DNA of 64,000 bases from Agelaius tricolor (Eukaryota > Chordata > Aves > Passeriformes > Icteridae): contig JALJCS010000037.1 in NCBI GenBank assembly GCA_023055355.1, forward strand, positions 2,294,001 through 2,358,000. Reading direction: 5' to 3'. The position numbers were made by a program, and so were the translations under genes. Below the pieces are notes generated by a model that did not search any database, had not been told where the DNA came from, and saw only the letters and a list, made by a program, of their open reading frames with translations. Numbering within the stretch: the first letter of the stretch is position 1; every line of letters begins with the position of its first letter. Positions 36,735 to 48,663 of the stretch are shown here, piece after piece.

Positions 36735-37719
36735 ATCATGGGTGTGTGTTTTTGCTGATTAAGGGGATGTGCTGGCCAGTGGACAGCTGGATGTGAAACA
36801 CAGAAATCCTGAAATAAGAGCAAAACCTGGGACTTGTGTAACATTAAAGCTGGAGAAAAACAAAAGCAGACATGAGGAAAATCAGTGTGGAGCAGAGAGG
36901 CTGGGCAGTGGGTGAGCTGTAAGGCAAGGCTGATGGCCAGAGCTGGTGCAAGTACTTGGGTACTGTTGAAAGAAACCTTGTTTAGTTGTGGGAGCTTCAT
37001 AAGTTGGAAGTCACTAAGGAAATAGGAAACCTTGGCTCCTTCCCACTGGGGAAGGCAGTTTGTGAGGGTGCCTTTGTTCAGGGCCAATTTGTTTTCACTT
37101 GAGTTAATGCTTCATTAGTGCTGTCCTTGAGACCTTGGCTGTTATCCAAGGAAAAAAAAAGCTAAAAGAGATGAGGGGAAGAGAGCCCCTCCAAAAAGCT
37201 TTGAAATAAAGCTGTTGGGTAGTTTAATGTTATCACAGAGGCAGCAGGTTAGAATAAGCAATTTCAAGTGTGTGAGCTGTTGCATGTTTGGGCTTCCTTT
37301 GTGTGGATTTCTGAGCTTGCTGTGGGCAGTCTCAGATCCTGAGTGCATGGTGTGTGATCCTTCTGGGCTGCATTAGGAGTGGGATGGTTCTGAGTGTATT
37401 TATGGCCACTTATAAATCCTAGGGATTTTTGGAGAGACAATAGAGATAAATGACTGCCCTTCCACAAAAGATTTCTGTGGAAGTTCTTGCTGGCTGCCCA
37501 GTCACCCTCTCATTTTGGAAAATTATTTATCTGCATTGCAGGAGCTTTCCAGATATAGAGCTGTTCTTCAGCCCTGCTCTTTTACAAATCTGTTCAATAG
37601 CTCTGATTGAGCTTAATACATGTGGGAGTTAAAAATCTGCTCCTTAAAAGAGAGAGAGGTTTTCAAGGTGAGGGTCAGGCTCACAGGTTTATTGAGGTGC
37701 CTTTTGTGGGGGCCACCAG
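36735..37719. other. Unique DNA, no gene seen
   Basis: About 1 kb of mixed composition; an A run near 37152-37160. Confidence 0.4.
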
Positions 37720-37997
37720 TTCTGGGACAGAAGGAAACAGCTTCAAGCAGAGCCAGGGAAGGGCCAGGTTGAATTTCCTCATGGAATCAAGAGATGAGCA
37801 GGAATTTCCTCATGGAAAGGGTGGCCAGGCCTTAGCAGAGGCTGCCCAGGGAGGTTTGGAGTCTCCATTCCTGGAGGTGTCCACAGAAGGCCAAGATGGC
37901 ACTCAGTGCTCTGGGCTGGGGACAAGGTGGGGATTGGGCATGGGTTGGACTCAATGGTCCTGGAGGCCTTTCCAACCTCAGTGATTCTGGGATTCTG
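37720..37997 (+). mobile_element. CR1 LINE fragment with 3' end
   Basis: Shows CAGAGGCTGCCCAGGGAGGT, TGGAGTCTCCATTCCTGGAG, GGTTGGACTCAATGGTCCTG and the tail CCAACCTCAGTGATTCTGGG. The internal segment GAATTTCCTCATGGAA is present twice (about 37766 and 37801), a small internal duplication. Non-coding, 5'-truncated. Confidence 0.92.
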
Positions 37998-38723
37998 CAA
38001 GTGTAGGTTTGGGCTACTTGGCTATCCAGGTTAGAGCCCAATCCAATGTAAACCGGGTGCAGAAAGTCACACATCAATTTATTTTAACTAGAGTCAAATC
38101 ACTACTCTGTTGCTTAGAGACATTTTTTCTAAGTAGCTCTTGAAAAGAACAGGCTCAGTAGAAGCTTCAGATGAGAGCTGAAATTTGTATTTCCTTTTGT
38201 GATTTGACTTCTCAAACAGCTGCATTTGTGCTGAACAGGGGGAATGTTCAAATCCATCTTAATCTTCAGGTGGTTGAACATCCTTTTCCTGAATTGGAGT
38301 CAGTTACTGTTTCCATCCTGCCTCCAGGTTCGTGGTCTGAAGGTGAAACTCCATCTCCTCTGAGGAGTGAGGCAGCTCCAGTTGGTTTCACTGGCAGCAG
38401 GACGTGAGGTTCAGTCAATCATACCTGAAACCCCTGCCCAAAATTTCTGTTCAACTCTGGTGTATTTGTTCTTGAAATCACCTCTTCTGTGCTACAGTTG
38501 CCTACCTGCTGTGCTCTGGGTCTAAAATGCTTCACTACAATTGTTGAGCAAAAATCTCTCTGACTGCATTGTCAAATGCAGTACAAAAATAAAAAGGATT
38601 GTTCCCAAAATCTACCCCCAATCTAAGATTTCTTTCATTTGTCAGCAGGACTACTCCTGTCAGAGCTCAATGCTCTTGCTGATATGGTTTAGTTTAGATA
38701 TTCTTGTGAGGAGCAGGAATTTA
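37998..38723. other. Unique DNA, no gene seen
   Basis: About 0.7 kb without recognised features. Confidence 0.4.
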
Positions 38724-38780
38724 AACAGGGATCTTTATGGGTCTTTTCCAGCTTTAAATACCCTGTGATTCCATTCTATG
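38724..38780 (+). mobile_element. CR1-like 3' tail remnant
   Basis: TTTATGGGTCTTTTCCAGCT, then TTAAATACCCTGTGATTCCA and TTCTATG, resemble the last 55 bases of CR1. It ends 36 bases before the LTR at 38817. Confidence 0.6.
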
Positions 38781-38816
38781 GTAACATCTCCTCTGAGCTG
38801 AAGGAGGTGTTTTCAT

Positions 38817-39272
38817 TGATGCCTTGTGCAGGCTGCCCTAGAGCAGAGGCTGGACAGAGCTAAAGAATAAAGCAGGGAGTTATTAAAAGCCTCCATGGAT
38901 GCACCTTGGGCAGCACAAGAGCCCAGCCAGGGCTGCACCCAAGATGAACCAAAATGGCCCCAAAATGCACGGCCGGGCACGGGGTCTCTCCCTGGGATCA
39001 GTTCTGCTCCATTTGCATCTTGCAGTTCATTGTCCCATTCCAGCTTTAGCCCCTGCAGTCCCACCCTGCTTGTTTTTCTCTCTCCAGCCCACGGGGTTTG
39101 TGCTCTTGGGCTGAGATTTGGGTCATTTGTCCTTGGTGCCCAGCTGGAGCAGGAATTGTTTTGTCTCCCTGCTCTGTGCACAGAGCTCAGCATCCCCTGA
39201 TGTGAAGCCCAGACCCACCCACTAAAGCAGCACAGAATGTGAAAAATAGAAAAGCTGAAACCTGAGGCATCA
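38817..39272 (-). mobile_element. Solo LTR, 4-bp-duplication family (copy 3 of 4)
   Basis: A 456-bp element from TGATGCCTTGTGCAGGCTGC to CCTGAGGCATCA, in the same orientation as copy 1. Its termini match copy 4 almost exactly, including the CTGCACA...CATCA tail. The flanks TCAT (38813-38816) and GTAT (39273-39276) agree at only two positions, so the target duplication is eroded or lost. That would fit ectopic exchange with another copy as well as plain mutation. Confidence 0.88.
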
Positions 39273-39276
39273 GTAT

Positions 39277-40199
39277 CTGTCAATAAGGAAAGGTCTAAGG
39301 TAGAAGTTTGCAGCAATTCCATGACTTCTGTGGAGCTCTGCCTGCCCAAGCTGACTTTGACCCACAGGAACCCATGAACTGCCCTTACCTCGTGCAGGCA
39401 GGAGTGATAGGAGAATCTGGGAAGGTTTCAAGCAAGTTTGAAGCTGTCACAGCAGCTTTGCTTTGTTGTGCAATTTATGTTCAGGCCACAGAGGGTAGCC
39501 CTTGTCTCTAAGCAGAAAACTGGAATGCTGTGTGTTCTTGGAGCAGGTAGGGCACAATACATACAAGGATAAAGCAGTGACTTTTTGAGAAGAGAAAGCA
39601 AAATCCATTGCCCTCCTGGAGTGGATGAAAAGCAGTATCATGTGTATGAGCTAAAAGTGCTAATGGGCAAAAAGAAGGAAAAAAATAATCAGGTAGGTGA
39701 ATGCTAATTGAAAACTAATTAAATGCACATGGGATAATTGTAAGCACACTGGTCTGGCTGCACTGGCTTCAGGTTTTCAGAACCTCCTGTTCTGAAGCAG
39801 ATGGAACATGGAACAACCTGACTTGTACTGACAAGTTCTGCCTCTTGTAAATGGAGACAAAACCTGGATTAACACAGCTGCAAGAGGCAAGGCCAGAATA
39901 ATCCCTTTTATTCCTGTTGGCTCAGAGTGAGCAGCACCTACAGAATCTGTACAGGTGGTCACAGGAGTTTGTCATGAGGTGTAGATAGATCAGAACACAG
40001 AACACTGATCACAACACTGGCCTGTGTCTGAGGTGCCTTTTGTGGGGTCTGGGGCTGGTGACAATCGTGTTCCTCCAGCACTGTGAGGTAGCAGAGCTGT
40101 GCTGTGTCCCTGGGTGCTTGGAGAGTCCAGCCAGTGTTCCTTTGTTAGCCTGGGAGCACTGGGCACTCAGAACAGCTTGAGATCATTGCATTATCTGAA
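39277..40199. other. Unique DNA, no gene seen
   Basis: About 0.9 kb without recognised features. Confidence 0.4.
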
Positions 40200-40204
40200 G
40201 TCAT

Positions 40205-40875
40205 TGTCTTAGGTTGAAAGATTTAGCTGAGTGTCTATTCTGTCCCCATCTGTCAGAGCTGGGGCAGTTCTCTGCTGTCCATGGGCAGTTTTTTCTTGAT
40301 CTCTCCCCCAGCCAATCCTCCCTGCAGGAGATCTCTGCTGTCCATGGCCACTGAGTGTCCCTGCAGGGCTGATCCAATTCCAGCATCCCATGGGGAGATG
40401 CTGCATTGCCCAGGGCAGGAGCCAAGCATTCCTACCTGGATCCAATGTGAGCCTGGCACAGCCCAGCAGCCTTTGCCCAGTGCATTGCCAGAGGAGCAGC
40501 TTCTGCTGCCCTGCATGGCCAGAGGGAGCCCAGGCCCATCTGCAGCAGCCCTGGAGCTGCAGAGGAAAACTCCCCCCTTGTGCAGGATCCCTGCTCCAGC
40601 AGAGCCACAGCTGGCACTGCAGGAGGGCTGAGCCCCCATGGGATGGGGCTGTGCCACCCCCTGACACACAGGGGACAGGGAATGCTGGGGTTTTTTGTAC
40701 TATTACATTTGTATTTTTAATTTTCCTACTAAAGAACTGTTATTCCTATTCCCATATCTTTGCCTGAGAGCCCTTAATTTCAAAATTATAATTCAGAGGG
40801 AGGGGGTTTATATTTTCCATTTCAGGGGAGGCTCCTGCCTTCCTCATCAGACACCTGGCTTTTCAAACCAAGACA
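40205..40875 (+). mobile_element. Solo LTR, ERVL-type, 671 bp
   Basis: Starts TGTCTTAGGTTGAAAG and ends TTTCAAACCAAGACA, so the termini are inverted copies (TGTCTT/AAGACA with GGTT/AACC inside). Flanks are GTCAT (40200-40204) and GTCAC (40876-40880), four of five matching, as for an aged 5-bp ERVL duplication. The right part (ACTAAAGAACTGTTATTCCT, CATATCTTTGCCTGAGAGCC) is a sequence I recognise as common to passerine ERVL LTRs. The left two thirds is GC-rich with repeated CTGCTGTCCATGG motifs. Several open frames cross it on both strands and are not genes. Confidence 0.88.
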
Positions 40876-40880
40876 GTCAC

Positions 40881-41724
40881 AGTTAAACAGCCATATCTAT
40901 ACAGCTTCTCAATTTAACTCAAGAAAAATTTCCTTTTTAATTTTTTTTTAAATTATGAGCTTTTAGGAGGTCAGACCAAAGAACTCAGCAGAAATGAATA
41001 AACTGTGCTATTGCAATTCAACATCACTGCTGCTCTCCAGCTTGGAAGCTGAGGTGAAGAGCTTTCCTGCCCTCCTGCTTTCTCTGGGAATGTGCTTTCC
41101 AGCTGTGGGCACAATGGAAATGTGTGGGCACGGAGCTCTGAGCCCAGCTGACGTGCAGGATGTGCACTGGACTGGCCAGCTGGGAGCCTGGCCAGCGAGG
41201 CAGACTCAGGAACTGCTGATGGGGCTGAAATGGAAATGCCAGCAAGAAGGTTGTCATTTACTTCTGGCTGGCAGGGGACATGGCACCAGACAGCTGGGCG
41301 GCTTTGGGAGCTGCCCATGGACAGGACAGGGATGATTAAGAAGCATAATTTGGCTGGCAAAGCCTGAGGAGGTGGACTTGTACATAGTGTGGCCTTCCAA
41401 AGCTGACCAAATCCTCAGGAAAACCGTAATTGCTGCTGCAAACCAGGGACTAGGCCTTGGTTTGGCCAGACTCATGTTTGTTCAGTTCATGACTTTACAT
41501 CCTTCTTGTCCAGGCTTTTCTTTCCAGAGGCAAATGCCTGAGCTGGGAGGGAAGTCAGCAGAAAGAAGGAAGACAGCAGGGAGGCTTCACTCCAGGGAGC
41601 TGCTGCAAGAGCTCAGAGAGGGTGCACTTTGCAGGCTGGGCATTTCCCTGTTCCTCCTGTCTGGAACCTTCTCACCTCTTTTCCTAAAGCACTTTTTTTC
41701 TGAAGGCATTTCATCTCTAAAAAC
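40881..41724. other. Unique DNA, no gene supported
   Basis: The plus-strand frame from 41372 to 41872 (166 codons) runs into the following CR1 and has no recognised domain. Nothing else to report. Confidence 0.4.
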
Positions 41725-41868
41725 TTTGGATGCCCCATCCCTGGAAGCATTCAAGGGGTGGAACTTGGAGCAAGCTGCTCTAGTGGAAGGTGTCTCTGCC
41801 CATGGTGGGGGTTGGAATGAGGTGATCTTGAGGGTCCCTTCCAACCTAAACCATTTTGGGATTCTTTT
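41725..41868 (+). mobile_element. CR1 LINE fragment with 3' end
   Basis: GGATGCCCCATCCCTGGAAG, CATTCAAGG, CAAGCTGCTCTAGTGGAAGG, GTCTCTGCCCATGG and the tail CCTTCCAACCTAAACCATTT then GGGATTCTT are all CR1 3' landmarks. About 144 bp. Confidence 0.92.
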
Positions 41869-43120
41869 TTAAGAGAGAGATGCTGACCCCACCCCTGGAG
41901 CACTGAGGCAGTAATCCTGCCACTTGCTTGGATGTGATGTTCTGAAATTCATTCACCACCTCTGCTAAAAAATCCTGTTGTCTTTTATTAAACATTCTTT
42001 TTTTTTTTCCTTAAAAAAATAATATTGAACTCTTAATATTGAATTCTCAGTTCTTGTAGCAGATTAAAGCCATTTAACACCTGGCAGCTTTTGCATTGAG
42101 GTAGTGGAATTCACTCAGGAATTAGGAGGACCCTGGTGCAGAGTCAATGCTTTGGAGGTTTAGTCCAGAGGGAGGATCTGAGGAAGAACTCAGCTGGATT
42201 CAATTCACAGGTTTTCATTTGGAGCATGTCCAGGCTCAGGAGGGACAGGGGATGACAAGAAGGTATCTGTGCCGGATTTCTTTGCAAAACTGAGCGGAAT
42301 AGGTGAAGAATTTGTTCCAAGGAGATTGGATATTTCCTGCTCCTCTGAATTGTTGTGGAAAAATACCTAGGGCTGCTAAACAGCTGCTGCCCTGACAACA
42401 GGGAACAGAGAGCTTGGGCTGTGTTCAAGCTGTATCACGTAGTGGCTTCAAGGGACGTGGCTCAGTGCTTGTCCTGATGTAGCCCTGCTACTTTCCACTT
42501 GTTACTGCTTTTACATAACAGCTTATTGTTGCTTTGACTCTTTTTTTCCACGTGTTTTACTGTCATAACTCTGTTTTAGCAATAGTACTTGAAATTGTGA
42601 ATGTTTTATGGAAGCATTATGCCAGGATTTGCCTTTCAGTGCTGTTTTTTGCTTTCCCAGTTGTGAGTGCACAAAGGCAGAGGTGCTTTGGCCTTGGTGG
42701 TTTTGCTGAGGAGGTGAATATTCAGGTTATTCCAATTAAGCAATGTGCTTGCCCCAGGAAAACGCTGTTCTCCAAAGACAATTGGTGTTTATTACCCCCA
42801 GTGCATGCTGCTCAAGCTGAAGGGGGGCCTAGCTGGTAAAAATATTGTGAGAAAGTGCTGAAACAGCACTGCAAAGGCACAGGAGAGGCGAAGTGGCCTT
42901 GTAGATTTGACCCACTTTGCACTTTTCTTGCCTCAGGCTGCTCAGTGCCTCTCACAGAACCTTAACAAATCATCTGGGTAGGTCTTTGTGCTTTTTATAC
43001 TGAGGTCCTACAAGTTGGAATAATTGTAATTGCAATCATTGGGCCATTCTTCTGCTGCTGTGTGCTGATCACACTTGCAATAATTAATTTGCGTGGTTTT
43101 GTAACACGACTTGATTTTAG
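41869..43120. other. Unique DNA, no gene seen
   Basis: About 1.25 kb; contains T and A runs at 41997-42020 and no recognised element. Confidence 0.4.
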
Positions 43121-43310
43121 GGAATTTTTCTTCCCAGAAAGGGCTGTAAAGCATTGGCCCAGGTTGTCCAGGGAAGTGGTGGAGCCACCATCACTGGAAG
43201 CATTGAGAAAACGTGGATGTGGCACTTGGGGACACAGTTTAGTGGTGAACATGGTGGTTGGACTTGATGATCTTTAAGGTCTTTTCAGTCTCAGTGATCC
43301 TTTGATTCTT
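43121..43310 (+). mobile_element. CR1 LINE fragment with 3' end
   Basis: Begins in the CR1 block encoding the end of the frame (TTCTTCCCAGAAAGGG), then CAGGGAAGTGGTGGAGCCAC, GTGGATGTGGCACTTGGGGA, GGTTGGACTTGATGATCTTT and ends GTGATCCTTTGATTCTT. It belongs to the subtype with TGATGATCTTAAAGGTC ends, similar to the pair at 57050-57630. Confidence 0.93.
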
Positions 43311-44742
43311 GCTCTCCATTCCTCTCACTTTCTTTTCTTGCTGCAACTCAATTTTTAGATGAGGCTCTCTGGGCTCTGCACTGCCTGGGAGGTGAGATGG
43401 ACTCAAGTTAGGCCTACTATAGGAAATTTTTCCAAACAGAAGGAATCTAGGCAATAAAAGGCTGGATTTTATGTGTGTGTATAGAATTGATGGAGCCAAA
43501 TTTGCCTCAAAGCAATTTCAATACCTCAGGTTACAATTGTGGATGGGAGAATGGGGAATAGCACCAAGCTGGCTTTGCTGTTATCTATTGGAAATTCTTG
43601 TGTGGGTCAATTCCAGAAATTTTTCACCACCATATCCCTCCTGTAACTTGCTCTGAGTCAGGAGGCATTAAAGGAATAGCACTGAGATCCCTTTTTGCTG
43701 CTTTGCCATCCTTTAGCCCCAGACACTCTGTCCTAAGAGAGCTCTGGGAGACAGAGCTTCCCTTCCACCTGGCTGGAACGAGCCAATATTTGGCATCAAC
43801 TCCCAGTAAAGGAACTTTCAAGAGTCAGAAAGTTCTCATTGGGAATTCCCCCTCTCTGAATTGATGTCTGTGTTACACACTGGTGAAGATCCCAACTGTC
43901 CCTGCCCATCAATGAGCTCCCAGTGCAACAAGAACCAACATTCTGATAATTCCCCACCACCCTCATGTGCTCACTGCCGGTTCTCTGCTCAGCCTGCACA
44001 TCCTGGACCCCAGCCTGCCTTCATTTCTGGTCTTTTTTTGTCCTTTTGGGATGAAAAATGAAGAAGAGGGACCTTGTTTAGGGACAGTCTGTTCTCCAAA
44101 GCAAGTCCAACAGCTTCTTTTTGGTGCACTTGCACTCCTGCAGAGTTTAAGCAGTGTCACTGCATTACATGACAAATGACTCTGGGAGGGTTTGCTCTTT
44201 CATCCTCTCCCCAGTGGCAGCACTCTGTACACACTGGAGTGTGGATGTTGGGAGTGTTTCCTGCTCTGTTTGCATTATTTAAATACAAACATGGTCCTTC
44301 AAAGAGAAGGCTACACAGAAAGGTTTTTTCTGGTTTTCTATGGGTGTACCAAAGGCTCAGGCTGGTCCTGGGGATGCAGTGTTGACTCTACAGGGTAATT
44401 TTACTCTTTTAGCTAAAATTTTAGGTTAAACCTTTACTCACTTCATAACAGCAGCTCTATTATTACATCTAAAGCTTCACCTTTTTGTTCTTTCCTCATT
44501 CTGTCTTGACCCACACTGACTGTAAATCAAAAACTTCAGAAGTCAGTGGAGTGAGTGATGCCACAGCCCTCCAGTTTCCTTTGCTCTTCCTACAAAGGGA
44601 CATGAAATTGGAATTTGCTTTGTAAAATTCTGTGTATTCACTCTTCCCAAGCAGGCTTCCTCTGGTCATTATTCATGGGAGAAATCTGGCATAATTCTGT
44701 CACTGCATCCTAATTTATGGCTAAAAGCCTAAAACTTGAAAC
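43311..44742. other. Unique DNA, no gene seen
   Basis: About 1.4 kb; many short overlapping open frames, none recognised. Confidence 0.4.
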
Positions 44743-44830
44743 AGAACCACAGAATCCATCAGGTTGGAAGAGACCTTTGAGATTGAGTTCAGCCTTCTGT
44801 GGACATGTGCAGATCCTCCTGAGCCCTGGC
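44743..44830 (-). mobile_element. CR1 LINE fragment, 3' end, diverged
   Basis: ACCACAGAATCCATCAGGTT followed by GGAAGAGACCTTTGAGAT is the reverse complement of the CR1 end (ATCTCAAAGGTCTCTTCCAACC...). The match fades after about 90 bases. Confidence 0.75.
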
Positions 44831-46558
44831 CATTTCCACATAGAGATATCTGTGATTGGGATGTCTCAGAATTATTCTGAGTGCAAGTGTCCCCTAACTG
44901 AGGCTGGTGCAGGAATATTTATGAGTTGGAGTTCAGGAATTGCTGCATAAAAGCCCCAAATGGGTAAAAATAATCACCTTTTTGCAGTGATCCTTTTGAA
45001 CTGTAAAGTTCTTGTATTTTGGAGGGAAAATGAGATTTTCTTGTCATTTTTTTTTTTCCTTTAGGTAAACAGGGTCTGACCTCAAACATCTCATCAAAGG
45101 ACAGCACCTGCAAATGGCAGTGCCACCAGGGCAGGAGGTAGAATGAGGAGGAGCAGTGTTCAAGCAATGTTAACTTCATTTCACAGAAGGAAACAACCCA
45201 TGGAACATGCAAAGGCAATGAGCTTTAATAGCTTTTAATATGTTTTTAAACATTTCCATCACCCCTCTGTATTTTCAGACACAGCTTGGCAATAAATCAA
45301 TGTAAAAGCAAACACTCATCTGAGCTGGTCATTAGGGTGAAACAGGAATTAAACATTGAAGGAGGGGAAAAATAGAGAGTTTACATCAGTGAGGTTAAGG
45401 AGCAGACAGACAAAACACTTGGGAGCAGCAGGGGGATGCATCCTGCTTTCATTTGGGCCTGACCAGAAGCCAGGATGAGATCTGGGAATGTGCTGGCTCT
45501 GGGAGCTGCTGCAGGCACAGGAGCTGCAGGGCTGGGCTGGTTTGCTCCATGGTGGGGGATCTGTGGGGCAAGTGGTGGGGCTTGGGCTCAGTTTTTGAAG
45601 TCAGGCCTCTCAAAGCTCCTGAAGAAGCCTTTTGCTGCCTGAGATTTGCTCTCAGCCCTGTGTGAAGCAGCAGGGTCAGGGCAGCTCTTCCTTGCTTTTC
45701 CTGCATTTGCTCTGCTGGCCCTCCCCTGGTGCTCCTCAGACCTCGGTGCTTGCAGGGTTAGTGTCTCTCTTGCTCTGCTTCAGAGGAGGATTTTAGGTCT
45801 GCACATGTCCTCTGTTCTAGTTCAGTGTAGAAAATCAGTTCTATGGGACCCTTTAGATTTAGCAAGATGGAGAAACCATGAAAATTTAAGTTACAGTGTG
45901 TTCTCAGGAGGTTGAAGTGTCACTCACCATTAACTTTCTGGGCACTGTCCTTGCCCTGAAATCCTAATTTTTCTTTGACAGCCCATCCTCATGATTTCAT
46001 TTAACAGCTTCTGGGGCTTCAGTAGCCAAATGGTCCTTTCTGTTCCTTAGCAGCCCTTCCCCAGCACAGATCCATGAATCAGTTGGATGCATTTACCAAA
46101 GTTGGTAAGAGGTGGTGAAAAAGAGCAGCCCAATCATTTACACTTCTTATTTTTCTTGTTAACAACCACATGTGATAATCTTCACCTTTGGAAGGATTTT
46201 TGAGAATGTAGAATGAGAAGTCTTGGTGAAAATGTGTTCAGGGCCCAGACAGGATGGGCAGAATGTACCAGAGCCTTGAGTCTCCTACTAAAGGCAGCTC
46301 AGGAGATTTAAATTGGGCTAAGCCAGGTCAGCAGAGCTCCTGCTCATTATAATTCTCAAGAATAAATGCTGTTAATTGCTCTGCCTTTATGTGTTCTTGC
46401 AGCACTGGCAGGCTGGGCTCTGGTGGGTTCACCAATGTTATTTTCTCATCCTTTGTCCAGTGCAATCCTTTTACCAAGGAAGTGTCTTCCCTTCCAAGGG
46501 CAGGTGCTTGGGATGTCTCTGCTGTCACAGTGGAGCAGCATCTTCATGTCACTGTCCT
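44831..46558. other. Unique DNA, no gene seen
   Basis: About 1.7 kb without recognised features; a T run near 45048-45057. Confidence 0.4.
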
Positions 46559-46562
46559 CAGC

Positions 46563-47022
46563 TGATGCCTCAGGTTTAACTTTTCTGTTTTTCACATTCT
46601 GTGCTGCTTTAGTGGGTGGGTCTGAGCTTCACATCAGGGGATGCTGAGCTCTGTGCACAGAGCAGGGAGACAAAACAATTCCTGCTCCAGCTGGGCACCA
46701 AGGACAAATGACCCAAATCTCAGCCCAGGAGCACAAACCCCGTGGGCTGGAGAGAGAAAAACAAGCAGGGTGGGACTGCAGGGGCTAAAGCTGGGATGGG
46801 ACAATGAACTGCAAGATGCAAATGGAGCAGAACTGATCCCAGGGAGAGACCCCGTGCCCGGCCGTGCATTTTGGGGCCATTTTGGTTCATCTTGGGTGCA
46901 GCCCTGGCTGGGCTCTTGTGCTGCCCGAGGTGGATCCATGGAGGAGATGCTTTTAATAACTCCCTGCTTTATTCTTTAGCTCTCTCCAGCCTCTGCTCTA
47001 GGGCAGCCTGCACAGGGCATCA
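46563..47022 (+). mobile_element. Solo LTR, 4-bp-duplication family (copy 4 of 4)
   Basis: A 460-bp element from TGATGCCTCAGG to CACAGGGCATCA, flanked by CAGC at 46559-46562 and 47023-47026. Poly(A) region is CTTTTAATAACTCCCTGCTT then TATTCTTTAG: the hexamer AATAAA of copy 2 has become AATAAC here, so the signal is damaged. Otherwise almost identical to copy 3, which is 7.3 kb away in the opposite orientation. Confidence 0.92.
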
Positions 47023-47026
47023 CAGC

Positions 47027-48663
47027 AGGCCCAGGAACTCTCCAGGTTCCCTCCAGAGCTGTGCATCTCCCAAGGTTCCACCCAGAGGTGCCTGTGCTGA
47101 CCCTTCCCTGCTCAGCAGCACCTGGGCCATTGTGGGAATGTCAAGTGAAAGGCACTCCCTGCTTTTATGGAGCTGCATTTCAAACTGATGAAAGCTTTGT
47201 TTCCCAGATTGGAAAATATAAAACCCCTGGGGTTTCCAGCCACAGCCAGTGCTATATTTAGAAAGTCTTAAATCACTGCAAGCTCTAGGTTTGAAGGAGT
47301 TGTTATAGAGTGTGTGTGTATTTATATATGTGTGTGTTTGGGTTTCATTGTGGAAGTTCAGTCAACAGGGGTTTTGTGGGTCTGCTTGGCAATGATGGAG
47401 TAATTAAAGTGCATTTTAAGGAATAGTGGGGAGAGAGAAATGCTGAGAGCCAAGAGGAGAAGAAATGGAGGAGGTTAGGGAGTTACTGAGAATAACTTTA
47501 CTAATCCCTCTTGCCTTGCTGCTCCTGCAGACCTCAGTCTTTACCTCACAAAGGTGGAAGGCTGCCAAGGGAAAGAATCTCATTAAGATTACCCCAAGCC
47601 CTCCAGTCTTTGCTGGAATACATTAAAAGCCAGAAGAGCACCCAGACCGCCCTGGAAGGTTCTGAGCAGTGCCTGCAGTGACTCATCCAGGAAGATTCCC
47701 CCATTGTCCCATATTTTCCAGCCTGCCAGACAAGTGAGGGCTCTGCAGGATCTAAGTGTGTGTGTACCTACACGTGTGTGTGCCCTAGCAACAGGATCCA
47801 TCCTGGTTCAGGGCTTCCATGTCAGCCACCTCCAGTCAGTGCAGAAATCAGCAGTGACAAGAAATACCAGAGACACTCCCAGCTGAAATCCTCAGCTCAA
47901 AGTCCCCCATTTTTGGAAACTTGTCTTCCTTCTCTGAAGTTTTGAATCTGGCTTCTTATAATTAGGTGAGATGGTGAGAATCTATTTCTCTTTCCAGGCT
48001 TATGATTTTTCAGCCAGGTTCACTCCTTTGGGGAAGGAGCTTCCCGAAGTGACTTCCCCTTCTGCCAAGCACAGATATTTGAGAGTGCACAATCCCAAAT
48101 GAGCATGTGCTTGTATTTATGTGTGTATTTCGTCTGTCTGGCCACGTCCCCTGGAGGCAAACACAGAACTCCCACACATCTGTAGCAGTGTCCCTTGCAG
48201 GCCCTGCCAAGGGTGCAGTGGAACATCAGGACACTCAGGAGGAACATGTGGAAATCTGCAGTTCCTGGACATGCTGGAACAGCACGTAGGTGCAGGGGGA
48301 AATACAGTTTTCCAGCAGTAGGGAGGCTTGTGGGAAAAAGAGTGGAGTTCAAACTTCAGCTTGGATCTGACTCTGCTGGGATGTGATTCATTTACTACAA
48401 AATCACTGCTGGAGGTAGAGAGAACGATTGAATTCTGTGCCAAGCTGTTCCATTTTCATTTCCATCAGGGAACTGGTTTGATTTTCAGGTTCATCTCTTT
48501 GCTTTCAGATAGCAGCTCAGGACAGCCAGTTTGGAGATCAGTTGTCAGTAGAACCTGAGCAATGAGGACACTGCAGGTGCTGCTGTGGCTACAGAAGCTC
48601 TGAAGAGAACTTGCAGAGCCCTCCCTGCACGGCTTCAGCTGTGAGCACACTGCAGGGAACATC
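47027..48663. other. Unique DNA with a short TG repeat
   Basis: A GTGTGTGT stretch with an internal ATTTATATAT lies at about 47311-47337. Otherwise no gene or transposon is recognised. Confidence 0.45.

Noticed and set aside
37607..37984. A 125-codon plus-strand open frame
   Set aside because: Most of it is a CR1 3' fragment.
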